This document shows positions 34,536 to 42,651 of a stretch of 42,651 nucleotides of DNA, piece by piece; position 1 is the stretch's first letter, and each line of letters begins with the position of its first letter. This DNA comes from Flavobacterium psychraerolatum (GTDB taxonomy: Bacteria > Bacteroidota > Bacteroidia > Flavobacteriales > Flavobacteriaceae), in assembly GCF_025960985.1 (NCBI RefSeq), contig NZ_JAOQMX010000039.1, forward strand, positions 1-42,651. Reading direction: 5' to 3'. The notes beneath the pieces are model-generated. The model saw only the letters and a program-made list of their open reading frames with translations. It had not been told where the DNA came from and made no database searches. A program made the position numbers and the translations under genes.

Positions 34536-35012
34536 TTACTTATTCAACCACCAAATACTTCCATTCAATACTGTTGCAAAACTAACCCAAGCTAAATATG
34601 GCAAGAACAAATAGCCTGAAATTTTATTGATTTTGGAAAATTGTAGATAAGTCTCATAAATGAATAGCCAAAGGATAATAATTTCTAATCCAGCCAACAA
34701 CGGATTTTGGAGTCCAAAAAATAAATACGACCAAAGTGCATTTAAACCCAACTGAATAGCAAAGACAGTCAAAGCTTTTTTGACAATTTCTTGCTCATAT
34801 TCAATACGATCCCAAACCAAACCTGCTGCAATTCCCATCATAATGTATAACATGCTCCAAACAGGTGCGAAAATCCAGTTTGGTGGGTTGAAAATTGGTT
34901 TTGTCAAAGTAGGATACCAGGTTGTGATCGCGCTGCGGGTTACTGTTCCAGAAAGATAGCCAATAGCCAAACAGGTAACTACGATGCAAAGGATTTTACT
35001 TATTTTATTCAT
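34536..35012 (-). CDS. TspO/MBR family membrane protein
   Basis: This 158-residue protein starts at ATG 35012 (MNKISKILCIVVTCLAIGYLSG), with five transmembrane helices. TspO features include WYPTLTKPIFNPPNWIFAPVWSMLYIMMG, then LGLNALWSYLFFGLQNPLLAG and the C-terminal LPYLAWVSFATVLNGSIWWLN. The family binds porphyrins and sterol-like ligands and is tied to stress and tetrapyrrole control. It is divergent from the mevalonate decarboxylase gene. The TTG start at 35045 is rejected. Confidence 0.93.
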   Translation of the reverse strand: MNKISKILCIVVTCLAIGYLSGTVTRSAITTWYPTLTKPIFNPPNWIFAPVWSMLYIMMGIAAGLVWDRIEYEQEIVKKALTVFAIQLGLNALWSYLFFGLQNPLLAGLEIIILWLFIYETYLQFSKINKISGYLFLPYLAWVSFATVLNGSIWWLNK

Positions 35013-35097
35013 GAGATAGTATTTTCGAAAGCCAAATTTAATCAAATTTATGCAAGTAATAAATCAAATTGACATAATACGGATGGCACAAAAAAAG

Positions 35098-35105
35098 TAT
35101 CTTTG
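35098..35105 (+). promoter_or_regulatory. -7 box (TATCTTTG) for the mevalonate decarboxylase gene
   Basis: An exact TAnnTTTG lies 17 bp before ATG 35123. A TTG upstream is 26 nt away, longer than usual. Confidence 0.5.
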
Positions 35106-35122
35106 CTTAAAAATTGACTTTC

Positions 35123-36211
35123 ATGTTTTTAGATACTGATTTTATCCCATCGAAATATTCTCAAACTATTGAAAATGGAAATTTTCAATGGACAGCACCC
35201 AGTAATATTGCCTTAGTGAAATATTGGGGTAAAAAGGAAAATCAAATTCCAGCTAATCCATCTGTAAGTTTTACTTTGAACAATTGTAAAACGATTACCA
35301 AACTAGCTTTCGTTAAAAAAGTAAGTTTGTCTGATGAATCTTTTTCATTTGATTTGCTTTTTGATGGTAATCCAAAAGAAGATTTCAAGCCGAAAATCAA
35401 TAATTTTTTTGATCGAATAGCAATTTATTTACCATTTTTGAAAGACTATCATTTTACCATTGATACCGAAAACACCTTTCCGCATAGCTCCGGAATTGCT
35501 TCTTCAGCCTCAGGTATGGCAGCTTTGGCAATGAATTTAATGAGTTTGGAGAGAGCCTTAGATCCTGAAATGTCCGATGATTATTTTTATCAAAAAGCCT
35601 CTTTCTTGGCGCGTTTGGGTTCGGGTAGTGCTTGTCGAAGCGTAAAAGGACAAGTAGTAGTGTGGGGAAATCAAACTAATGTCAAAGGGAGTTCAGATTT
35701 ATATGGTGTAGAGTATCCGTATGCAATTCACGACGTTTTCAAAGGTTTTCAAGATACTATTCTTTTAGTAGACAAAGGAGAAAAACAAGTTTCGAGTACA
35801 CTTGGGCATGATTTAATGCACAACCATCCGTATGCCGAAAGACGTTTTGCGCAAGCACATGAAAATTTAAATAAATTAATTTCAATTTTCCAAAATGGAG
35901 ATTTAGATGAATTTATAAAAGTAGTTGAAAGCGAAGCCTTGACTTTACATGCTATGATGATGACCTCAATGCCGTATTTTATTTTAATGAAGCCAAATAC
36001 ATTAGAGATCATCAATGCGATTTGGAAATTTAGAGAAAACACAAAAACACCAGTTTGTTTCACCCTAGATGCAGGAGCAAATGTGCATGTTCTGTATCCA
36101 GTAAATGAGAAAGAGAGAGTATTGCAATTTATTAAAGACGAATTAGTTGGCTATTGTCAAAATGGTCAGTACCTTTGTGATCAAATTGGAAATGGCGCGC
36201 TCCAAGTCTAA
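35123..36211 (+). CDS. mvaD: Diphosphomevalonate decarboxylase
   Basis: This 362-residue GHMP-superfamily enzyme converts mevalonate-5-diphosphate to isopentenyl diphosphate with ATP. Signatures include APSNIALVKYWGKKENQIPANPSVSFTL at the N-terminus (the Lys/Trp/Gly motif of the family), the phosphate-binding FPHSSGIASSASGMAALAMNL, and the C-terminal VCFTLDAGANVHVLYP. I chose the ATG at 35123 because the upstream TTG lies closer to the promoter box. Mevalonate kinase lies downstream, separated by a decayed toxin-antitoxin remnant. Confidence 0.93.
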   Translation: MFLDTDFIPSKYSQTIENGNFQWTAPSNIALVKYWGKKENQIPANPSVSFTLNNCKTITKLAFVKKVSLSDESFSFDLLFDGNPKEDFKPKINNFFDRIAIYLPFLKDYHFTIDTENTFPHSSGIASSASGMAALAMNLMSLERALDPEMSDDYFYQKASFLARLGSGSACRSVKGQVVVWGNQTNVKGSSDLYGVEYPYAIHDVFKGFQDTILLVDKGEKQVSSTLGHDLMHNHPYAERRFAQAHENLNKLISIFQNGDLDEFIKVVESEALTLHAMMMTSMPYFILMKPNTLEIINAIWKFRENTKTPVCFTLDAGANVHVLYPVNEKERVLQFIKDELVGYCQNGQYLCDQIGNGALQV

Positions 36212-36244
36212 TTTTTCATATCTTTACAGATTGATTTTTTAGTT

Positions 36245-36469
36245 ATGGATATTCAATTAGAAAAGTTAGAGAAAATTAGGCAGTTGTTGTAGGTCAATGA
36301 CGAAACAATTATTGCATCAATTAAAAAAGTTTTCACACGAGAACCTAAAAATTGGTGGGATGATTTGAGTGAATTGCAGAAAGAAGAGATTCAGTTATCA
36401 TTGCTAGAGGCGGAGAAAGGGAGGTATTCTGATTTTGATGAATTTATAACTCCTTATCTCGGTAAATGA
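36245..36469 (+). pseudogene. Remnant antitoxin of a ParE/RelE-type pair
   Basis: The frame reads MDIQLEKLEKIRQLL, an in-frame TAG (36290-36292), then VNDETIIASIKKVFTREPKN, WWDDLSELQKEEIQLSLLEA and EKGRYSDFDEFITPYLGK before TGA. The Trp-Trp-Asp and KEEI pattern is typical of small Bacteroidetes antitoxins. It lacks only a sense codon at the TAG. Its final TGA overlaps the toxin ATG (ATGA), the standard coupling of such pairs. Confidence 0.75.
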
Positions 36470-36752
36470 GAAAGGCTGTGATAACTGATAGGACTAAAAG
36501 AGATATTGCTGAGGCTTTGGCTTATTTAGAAGAGAATTGGAATAAAAAAGTACAAGTCAGGTTTGCAACCAAATTGTATGAAAATATAAAAAGGATTACG
36601 TGAAATCCAGATTTGTTTCCAATTTCGTTTCATAATAAAAAGTTCGGAAATGTGTGATGTTAAAAAAAAGTAGCTTTTTCTTTGCTTTTTCAAAATAAAA
36701 GGTAATCATTTGGGCTCTTTTCGATACCAGATAAGACCTAAATAAGATTAAT
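36466..36752 (+). pseudogene. Remnant RelE/ParE-type toxin
   Basis: Translation gives MRKAVITDRTKRDIAEALAY, LEENWNKKVQVRFATKLYEN and IKRIT, a TGA (36601), then NPDLFPISFHNKKF, a one-base frame change near 36645-36650, KCVMLKKSSFFFAFSK, TAA, KVIIWALFDTR, TAA, DLNKI. The order matches the whole length of a ParE-like toxin (about 95 residues), including the C-terminal LFDTR. Three stops and a frameshift make it non-functional. Confidence 0.75.
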
Positions 36753-36792
36753 AAAATAATTACCAAGCCCAAATTGCTAATTTAAAAAATAT

Positions 36793-37731
36793 ATGAAAGG
36801 ACCTTTATTTTACTCAAAAATATTACTCTTTGGAGAATACGGAATTATTCGTGACTCAAAAGGGCTTTCGATACCTTATAATTTTTACAATGGAGCTTTG
36901 AAGAGAGACGAAAATGCATCTCTAGAAGCTATTGCGTCCAATCAAAGTTTACAGCGTTTTGCTACTTATCTAGAAAATTTACAGATTGAGCAACCAGAAT
37001 TGGTTATTTTTGATTTGAATGCTTTGAAAAGTGATGTTGATACAGGTATGTATTTTGATTCTAGTATTCCACAAGGTTATGGAGTTGGTAGCAGTGGTGC
37101 TCTTGTAGCAGCGATTTACGATAAATATGCGCAAGATAAAATCACAGTTTTAGAAAACTTAACTCGTGAAAAATTATTGCAATTGAAGAATATATTCTCC
37201 CAAATGGAAAGCTTTTTCCACGGTAAGAGTTCAGGACTTGATCCTTTGAATAGTTATTTGAGTATTCCGATTTTAATTAATTCCAAAGATAATATAGAAG
37301 CAACTGGGATTCCAAATCAAAGTTTTGACGGGAAAGGAGCGGTATTTTTATTGGATTCCGGGATTGTGGGAGAGACAGCTCCAATGGTGAATATTTTTAT
37401 GGAAAACTTGAAAGACAAAGGGTTTCGTGCCATGTTAAAGAACCAATTTGTAAAACATACTGATGCTTGCGTAGAGAATTTTCTTGGCGGCGATATGAAG
37501 TCTTTATTTGCTAATACCAAGAAATTATCAAAAGTTGTTTTGAATCATTTTAAACCAATGATTCCAGAACAATTTCACTTGCTCTGGCAACACGGAATAG
37601 ATACCAACGATTATTACTTGAAATTGTGTGGTTCTGGTGGAGGTGGTTATATTTTGGGTTTTACCGAAGATTTAGAACGCGCCAAAGCTTCTTTAAAAGA
37701 TTATAAATTAGAAGTCGTTTATCAATTTTAA
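36793..37731 (+). CDS. Mevalonate kinase (GHMP family)
   Basis: This 312-residue GHMP kinase starts GPLFYSKILLFGEYGIIRDS (motif 1). Motif 2 is SSIPQGYGVGSSGALVAAIYDKY with the GxGSSG phosphate loop, then HGKSSGLDPLNSYLSIP. Motif 3 is YLKLCGSGGGGYILGF. The GEYGIIRDS start and SGLDPLNSYL fit mevalonate kinases better than homoserine or galactose kinases. It lies downstream of mvaD and upstream of a prenyltransferase, which supports the role. Phosphomevalonate kinase remains the main alternative. Confidence 0.8.
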   Translation: MKGPLFYSKILLFGEYGIIRDSKGLSIPYNFYNGALKRDENASLEAIASNQSLQRFATYLENLQIEQPELVIFDLNALKSDVDTGMYFDSSIPQGYGVGSSGALVAAIYDKYAQDKITVLENLTREKLLQLKNIFSQMESFFHGKSSGLDPLNSYLSIPILINSKDNIEATGIPNQSFDGKGAVFLLDSGIVGETAPMVNIFMENLKDKGFRAMLKNQFVKHTDACVENFLGGDMKSLFANTKKLSKVVLNHFKPMIPEQFHLLWQHGIDTNDYYLKLCGSGGGGYILGFTEDLERAKASLKDYKLEVVYQF

Positions 37732-37807
37732 GATTAGTTTTTAAATAAAATTAATATACTTCTATTCTGTATTTATTGCATACGAACAAATTGGACTATT
37801 AAAAAAA

Positions 37808-38764
37808 ATGCTCAGTAGAAAACAAAGGCTATTATTGAAAAAAATCCTGAGTCTGTTCTCTGTAGTAAGAGGGTACAATATTCCGGTAATCATTTTGGCG
37901 CAGTATTTATCGGCAATTTTTATTTTAGCACCAGAGAAAAGGGCATTAGATATTTTGTTTGATGGCGATTTATTTCTTTTAGTTTTTGCTTCTGCAATTA
38001 CCATCGCTTCGGGTTATATTATTAATAATTTTTATGATAGCCAAAAAGATTTAATCAACCGACCAAACAAATCGATGTTGGATCGTTTGGTTAGTCAAGC
38101 TACAAAATTGAAAGTATATTTTGGATTAAATTTTCTAGCAGCTGCCATGGCATTGTTGGTGTCTTGGAAAGTTTTTCTTTTCTTTTCAACTTATATTTTT
38201 ATGATTTGGTTTTATTCTCATAAAATAAAAAAGTATGCAGTAGTTGGTAATCTTACGGCTACCTTTATGGCTGTAATTCCTTTTTTTGCCATCACCTTGC
38301 ATTATTATTATAATTTAAGTTTCGAAGAAATTATTAGCTATAGATCTCATTTTGCGGTGATTTTTGCACATGCTGCTTTTTTATCTTTATTACTCTTAAT
38401 TAGAGAGATGATAAAAGATTTAGAAAATATCAAAGGGGATTTAGCTAATGATTACCGTACTATTCCAATTCGTTTTGGAGTTGCTGTATCAAAAAAAATC
38501 ATTACTATGTTGGTTGTTTTGACCATTTTCCCTGTGTACCTCTTAGTTGCTATTTATGAGGTCGGGTATATGGATATTTATTTTTATATAGCATTGATCA
38601 TCTTAATCTTCTTTTTGATGTATTTGTGGAAAGCTACGTCCAAAGAACAATATCTGGTACTGCACAACATCCTGAAGTTTCTTATTGTTTCGGGAGTATT
38701 TTGTATCGTGTTAATAGATCCTTCGGTTTTGTACAATGGTAAAAGGTGGATTCTAGCAAGTTAA
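37808..38764 (+). CDS. UbiA family prenyltransferase (GGGP geranylgeranyltransferase-like)
   Basis: This 318-residue membrane protein has about eight to nine helices. The two Asp-rich motifs of UbiA enzymes are visible: NNFYDSQKDLINRP (N-F-Y-D-x3-D, about residues 73-84) and REMIKDLENIKGDLANDYRTIP (about residues 200-221). The LINRP and the neighbouring mevalonate genes suggest a geranylgeranylglycerol-phosphate geranylgeranyltransferase-like enzyme, as many Flavobacteriaceae homologues are named. A quinone or heme prenyltransferase is possible. It follows mevalonate kinase by 76 bp. Confidence 0.8.
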   Translation: MLSRKQRLLLKKILSLFSVVRGYNIPVIILAQYLSAIFILAPEKRALDILFDGDLFLLVFASAITIASGYIINNFYDSQKDLINRPNKSMLDRLVSQATKLKVYFGLNFLAAAMALLVSWKVFLFFSTYIFMIWFYSHKIKKYAVVGNLTATFMAVIPFFAITLHYYYNLSFEEIISYRSHFAVIFAHAAFLSLLLLIREMIKDLENIKGDLANDYRTIPIRFGVAVSKKIITMLVVLTIFPVYLLVAIYEVGYMDIYFYIALIILIFFLMYLWKATSKEQYLVLHNILKFLIVSGVFCIVLIDPSVLYNGKRWILAS

Positions 38765-38872
38765 TATATTTTCAAAACGCCATTCGAGTAGCCTGTAAAA
38801 CTTAACATAATCCGTTATTGATTTAACGGTATAAGTAAATGCATTCTTTGTCTTTTTCTGTATTTTTACAAT

Positions 38873-39667
38873 ATGATAAGGAATGAAATGCAAACAGTGA
38901 CTTATGAGGGTATTAAAAAAAATGCTGAAACTAGGGAGTTAGTAAATGATTTTTTGGTGGTCGAAGCTCCTCTGGAAATTAGTATTAACCAAAGTCCGTT
39001 TACAGTTGTAATGAGAACGCCTGGAAATGATTTTGACCTCATTCGAGGATTACTTTATGTTGAAGATATTTACAGAAATACGGGTGAACTTCTGATGAAA
39101 ATCATTTCTGAAACGCCAAATGGCTTCACTAAAATTGAAGTGACTATTCCAGAAGATCAAATAGGAATTGGTTATCTCAATAAAAGATCTTTATTATCGG
39201 TTTCTTCGTGTGGCATTTGCGGTAAACAGCAGCTAGAAGATTTTGATAGCCCAAAAACCAAACTAGCAAAACAGCCTTCACTCAATTTAAACAAACTACC
39301 CGAAATGTTTGCCTTGATGACGGCCAATCAAAAAACTTTTAGTTTAACAGGAGGGTCTCATGCAGCTACTATTTTTGATGCTAAGTATCAAATGATAGTA
39401 CTCAAGGAAGATATTGGTCGGCATAATGCGGTCGATAAATGTGTGGGAGCATTGATTCAATCACAACAATTAAAAAAAGGCATATTTTTACTAGTAAGCG
39501 GGAGGGTTTCTTATGAAATTATAACTAAGGCTTTCTTTGCAAAAATAGGGACAATTGTAGCCGTTTCAGCCTGTTCTTCTCTGGCGGTTGATTATGCTAA
39601 GGAATTCGGAATCTGTTTAATTGGGTTCTCTAGAGATAACAAAGCAACCATTTATTCAAACCCATAG
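38873..39667 (+). CDS. fdhD: FdhD, formate dehydrogenase accessory sulfurtransferase
   Basis: This 264-residue protein carries the FdhD Cys pair SSCGICGK (Cys113, Cys116), which receives sulfur from a cysteine desulfurase and passes it to the Mo-bis-PGD cofactor. Other family features are RTPGNDFDLIRGLLYVE, SLTGGSHAATIFD and EDIGRHNAVDKCVGAL, and a C-terminal SGRVSYEIITKAFFAKIGTIVAVSACSSLAVDYA. It lies 41 bp upstream of a molybdoenzyme gene, its probable client. Confidence 0.95.
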   Translation: MIRNEMQTVTYEGIKKNAETRELVNDFLVVEAPLEISINQSPFTVVMRTPGNDFDLIRGLLYVEDIYRNTGELLMKIISETPNGFTKIEVTIPEDQIGIGYLNKRSLLSVSSCGICGKQQLEDFDSPKTKLAKQPSLNLNKLPEMFALMTANQKTFSLTGGSHAATIFDAKYQMIVLKEDIGRHNAVDKCVGALIQSQQLKKGIFLLVSGRVSYEIITKAFFAKIGTIVAVSACSSLAVDYAKEFGICLIGFSRDNKATIYSNP

Positions 39668-39708
39668 GGATCACCAAGATTTGATTGAATATAAAAAATA
39701 CTATCATT

Positions 39709-42003
39709 ATGATAAAGAAAACAATAGCGCAACCACCAGAAAAACTAACAGGAATTGAAGAAATTGAAGTTCCACATTCTGCCGTAGGATTTAAAGCGAT
39801 TAAATCTGCTTTGACATATATTAAGGATGAGGTTGGAATTATAAAAGGTATAGGTTTACTGGCAAAACTAAATCAAAAAGATGGTTTTGATTGTCCAGGA
39901 TGTGCTTGGCCAGATCCAGATGAAAAACGTTCTTTCTTGGCAGAGTATTGCGAGAACGGTGCCAAAGCAGTAGCTGAAGAAGCAACCAAAAACCGAGTTT
40001 CTCCAGGGTTTTTTGCTTTGCATAGCATCAATGAATTAGGGCAATTATCCGATTATGAGCTAGGGAAGAAAGGTCGTATCACACATCCTATGTACTTGCG
40101 TGAGGGTGCAACTCATTACGAAGCAATTCCTTGGGAGGATGCGTTCCAATTAATAGGTAAAACATTGAACGGTTTGGACTCCCCAGATGAGGCCATTTTT
40201 TATACTTCGGGACGTACTAGTAATGAAGCGGCGTATTTGTACCAATTATTTGTCCGTCAATTTGGGACCAATAATTTGCCTGATTGCTCCAATATGTGCC
40301 ATGAATCAAGTGGTTCTGCATTGGGTGAGACTTTGGGAATAGGGAAGGGTTCTGTGACGCTAGATGATTTTAAACATGCCGATTTGGTTATTGTCATGGG
40401 GCAAAACCCAGGGACCAATCATCCTAGAATGTTAACAGCTTTAGGTGAAACAAAACATCATGGTGGGAAAATCATGAGTGTAAATCCATTACCAGAAGTG
40501 GGTCTGAAAAATTTCATCGAACCACAAAATCCATTAAAGTGGTTGGGAAGTGGTACAGATTTATCCGATTTGTTTTTGCAGGTAAAGATTAACGGAGACG
40601 TTGCACTCTTGAAAGCAATATTGTTGTTGCTTCTCCAAAAAGAAAAAGCCAATCCTGGGACCGTATTCGATCAAGAATTCATAGCTAAACAAACACAAGG
40701 ATACGACGTCTTTATAGCCGACTTAGAAAAGTATAAGGTAACAGAACTGGTAGCGCAAACAGGACTAACATACGAAGAAGTAATTGAAGCTGCTGAAATG
40801 ATTGCCGATAATAAAAAAATTATAGTCTGTTGGGCAATGGGTTTGACACAACATAAAAATGGAGTAGATAACATTCGCGAAGTGGTGAATTTATTATTAC
40901 TCAAAGGAAGCATCGGAAAAAAAGGTGCAGGAACTTGTCCTGTACGTGGTCATTCCAATGTACAAGGTGATCGTACGATGGGGATTTGGGAAAAAGCACC
41001 AGAATCATTTTTAGCTGCTTTAGATAATTATTTTGATTTTAATGCGCCTCGCAAACAGGGTCATGATGTAATTGAATCAATCGAGGCAATGCACAAAAAA
41101 AAGGCACATTTCTTTCTCGGAATGGGTGGAAATTTTATATCTGCCACACCCGATACGGAAGTCACTGCTCAAGCATTACGAAATTGCGATTTAACGGTTC
41201 ATATTTCGACCAAAATTAATCGTTCCCATTTGATTCACGGCAAAGAAGCGCTAATTTTACCCTGCTTGGGTCGCACCGAAATTGATGCTCAGGCTAGTGG
41301 CGACCAGTTTGTAACTGTCGAAAACTCCATGGGGGTGATTTCCAAATCAGTGGGGATTCTAGAGCCATTGTCAGAATTCTTAAAAAGTGAAACGGCTATT
41401 GTTGCAGGAATAGCAAAAGCTACCGTAAAAAATTCTATGGTAAATTGGGAAGCAATGGCAGGAAATTATGATTTGATTCGAGAGGCAATCGAAGCCACCA
41501 TTCCAGGATTTACTCAATTTAATAAACGCGTTCGCATACCTGGTGGATTTTATTTGCCAAACAATGCGCGTGAAAATGATTTTAGCAGTACCAATACCGG
41601 AAAAGCCAATTTCACAATTAACGAACCTTCAGATATTATACTAGAAAAAGGGCAGTATATAATGATGACCATACGTACGCACGACCAGTACAACACAACT
41701 ATTTATGGGCTAAACGACCGTTATCGTGGTATTCTAAACGAGCGTCGAGTCGTATTTATGAATCAACAAGATATAGATGAAGCTGGGTTAAAGAAAGATG
41801 ATTTAGTCAATTTAGTAAGTCACTTTGAGGGGCAAGAGCGCTTAGCCGAAAAATTTATCGTCATTCCTTATAGTATCCCGAGGTATTGCACGGCGACCTA
41901 TTTTCCAGAGACAAACGTTCTCGTACCCCTACATAGCAAAGCCCGAATAAGCAATACACCAACATCCAAGACTGTTATCATCACCATACATAAAAGGAAG
42001 TAG
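39709..42003 (+). CDS. FdhF/YdeP family molybdopterin oxidoreductase
   Basis: This is a 764-residue protein from ATG 39709; the TTG at 39685 adds eight unlikely residues. It belongs to the DMSO-reductase superfamily, YdeP subgroup. The N-terminus has FDCPGCAWPDPDEKRSFLAEYCENGAK, with Cys that could bind an iron-sulfur cluster. Mid-regions are SGRTSNEAAYLYQLFVRQFGTNNLPDCSNMCHESSG and VIVMGQNPGTNHPRML. The C-terminal cofactor domain has MMTIRTHDQYNTTIYGLNDRYRGI. Whether it oxidises formate is not shown; YdeP in E. coli is linked to acid resistance. FdhD just upstream supplies cofactor sulfuration. No partner electron-transfer subunit is present. Confidence 0.9.
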   Translation: MIKKTIAQPPEKLTGIEEIEVPHSAVGFKAIKSALTYIKDEVGIIKGIGLLAKLNQKDGFDCPGCAWPDPDEKRSFLAEYCENGAKAVAEEATKNRVSPGFFALHSINELGQLSDYELGKKGRITHPMYLREGATHYEAIPWEDAFQLIGKTLNGLDSPDEAIFYTSGRTSNEAAYLYQLFVRQFGTNNLPDCSNMCHESSGSALGETLGIGKGSVTLDDFKHADLVIVMGQNPGTNHPRMLTALGETKHHGGKIMSVNPLPEVGLKNFIEPQNPLKWLGSGTDLSDLFLQVKINGDVALLKAILLLLLQKEKANPGTVFDQEFIAKQTQGYDVFIADLEKYKVTELVAQTGLTYEEVIEAAEMIADNKKIIVCWAMGLTQHKNGVDNIREVVNLLLLKGSIGKKGAGTCPVRGHSNVQGDRTMGIWEKAPESFLAALDNYFDFNAPRKQGHDVIESIEAMHKKKAHFFLGMGGNFISATPDTEVTAQALRNCDLTVHISTKINRSHLIHGKEALILPCLGRTEIDAQASGDQFVTVENSMGVISKSVGILEPLSEFLKSETAIVAGIAKATVKNSMVNWEAMAGNYDLIREAIEATIPGFTQFNKRVRIPGGFYLPNNARENDFSSTNTGKANFTINEPSDIILEKGQYIMMTIRTHDQYNTTIYGLNDRYRGILNERRVVFMNQQDIDEAGLKKDDLVNLVSHFEGQERLAEKFIVIPYSIPRYCTATYFPETNVLVPLHSKARISNTPTSKTVIITIHKRK

Positions 42004-42651
42004 AGGATTATCATGCGCCAATTCTAGCTATTCCTTTTAGTCCTCTTTCAAAACGCTTTTTCTACAAGGTCACAGCAGGAGCTTCCTTTGATCGCTCTGC
42101 TGCTTCCATAAAAAATAGCGTTTTATCTTTCGGGGCTACCGCTACTATCTGGGGCAGACAGTTTGGGTATATCATCGTTTTGGTACCTGTTGTTTTAAAG
42201 ATTGTCATTGTGTGTCTTAATCCAGTAAAAGCAGTCGGTCGTTTTATTGTTTTTTAGTTAAGTATTTAGCTATGTGTAAGTTAAATAAGTATTTGTTCAG
42301 TAGCCTTGTTCATCGCTATTCCTAAAGAGTGTTTTGTAAGTTCTCAGTTTATGAAGAAATCCCTAAAGTTAAAGTACGAAGATGACTGTGAAAAAGATAT
42401 TTTGTGCGAATATCTATTATTTCCTTGTGTTGACTAGGTATGGAATTACTGTTTATAGGAATTGGGTAACTTGCTTCTATGCTTAATTTTCATTCCTGTG
42501 TATGCGAGATAATGGTAGAAATTAGTAAGAATGTCAATAGTAGTTTGTGTTTCATCTTTATTGGTCCCAAAAATAGTTAAAACTATGTACTTTAGTGCAT
42601 TTCGCTTTTAGCTTCTAAAAATGTACTTTTGAGATATGGATTTTCAAAGAG
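42004..42651. other. Gene-free 648-bp end region with nested hairpin
   Basis: No gene of note is seen. A hairpin at 42050-42124 has an outer 8-bp stem AAAACGCT / AGCGTTTT and an inner stem CAGCAG-G-AGC / GCTCTGCTG (one bulge). The rest is AT-rich with no clear frame. At the very end a TACTTTTG box (42624-42631) precedes ATG at 42636, which may begin a gene cut by the window edge. Confidence 0.5.
42624..42651 (+). promoter_or_regulatory. Possible promoter and start of a truncated gene
   Basis: TACTTTTG is an exact TAnnTTTG, 4 bp before ATG 42636 (MDFQR..., cut by the window edge). The very short gap repeats the tadA arrangement. Without downstream sequence the gene cannot be confirmed. Confidence 0.3.

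Overview
The window looks like a piece of a Flavobacterium-type chromosome (Bacteroidetes, family Flavobacteriaceae). This rests on the low G+C content, many upstream boxes of the TAnnTTTG type (the Bacteroidetes -7 element), and family content such as DUF3109, DUF3078, TonB-C proteins with a Cys-rich N-terminus, a mevalonate pathway and S41 proteases. Almost all of it is ordinary core and housekeeping genome. No rRNA, tRNA, CRISPR array, intact IS element or prophage was seen.

Layout. 1-5.7 kb: TerB-like protein; an operon of HupE/UreJ-like membrane protein, dCMP deaminase and S41 C-terminal protease; a flavoprotein with a small membrane protein; MarC; DUF3109. 5.9-9.7 kb: class Ia ribonucleotide reductase, nrdB and nrdA, separated by a repeat-filled gap. 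9.9-13 kb: a frameshifted NYN-domain gene, a LOV-like PAS protein that has lost the photoactive Cys, and a lipoprotein whose residue spacing matches GH82 iota-carrageenases. 13.2-16.1 kb: metE divergent from an Lrp/AsnC regulator, with paired palindromes between them. 16.2-19.1 kb: an unrecognised envelope protein, then a five-gene thiol/peroxide-type operon (52-residue peptide, AhpD-like protein, thioredoxin, OsmC, YHS protein) with a palindromic operator candidate. 19.1-19.9 kb: a non-coding block with a hairpin repeat and four tandem ~99-bp units. 19.9-26.8 kb: tadA, TonB-like protein, Fic AMPylase with an inverted-repeat leader, dxs, DUF3078 barrel, dGTPase. 26.9-34.4 kb: AraC regulator, GH13 amylase, GDPD phosphodiesterase, BaiN-type flavoprotein, a propeller lipoprotein and a secreted carboxypeptidase-regulatory-like protein. 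34.5-38.8 kb: TspO, mevalonate diphosphate decarboxylase, a decayed toxin-antitoxin pair, mevalonate kinase and a UbiA prenyltransferase. 38.9-42 kb: fdhD and a YdeP-type molybdoenzyme, then 650 bp without a gene.

How genes connect. nrdAB, dCMP deaminase and dGTPase all bear on dNTP supply. Mevalonate decarboxylase, mevalonate kinase and UbiA form an isoprenoid/lipid cluster, while dxs from the other isoprenoid route lies 11 kb away and may serve vitamin synthesis. FdhD is the expected cofactor-sulfuration partner of the molybdoenzyme.

The least explained signals are non-coding: a hairpin repeat family in both orientations, the tandem array with an apparently compensatory stem change, a near-perfect 59-nt hairpin at 33.6 kb, and operator-like repeats before the Fic gene and the thiol operon. 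I found no clear new multi-gene defence or biosynthetic system.
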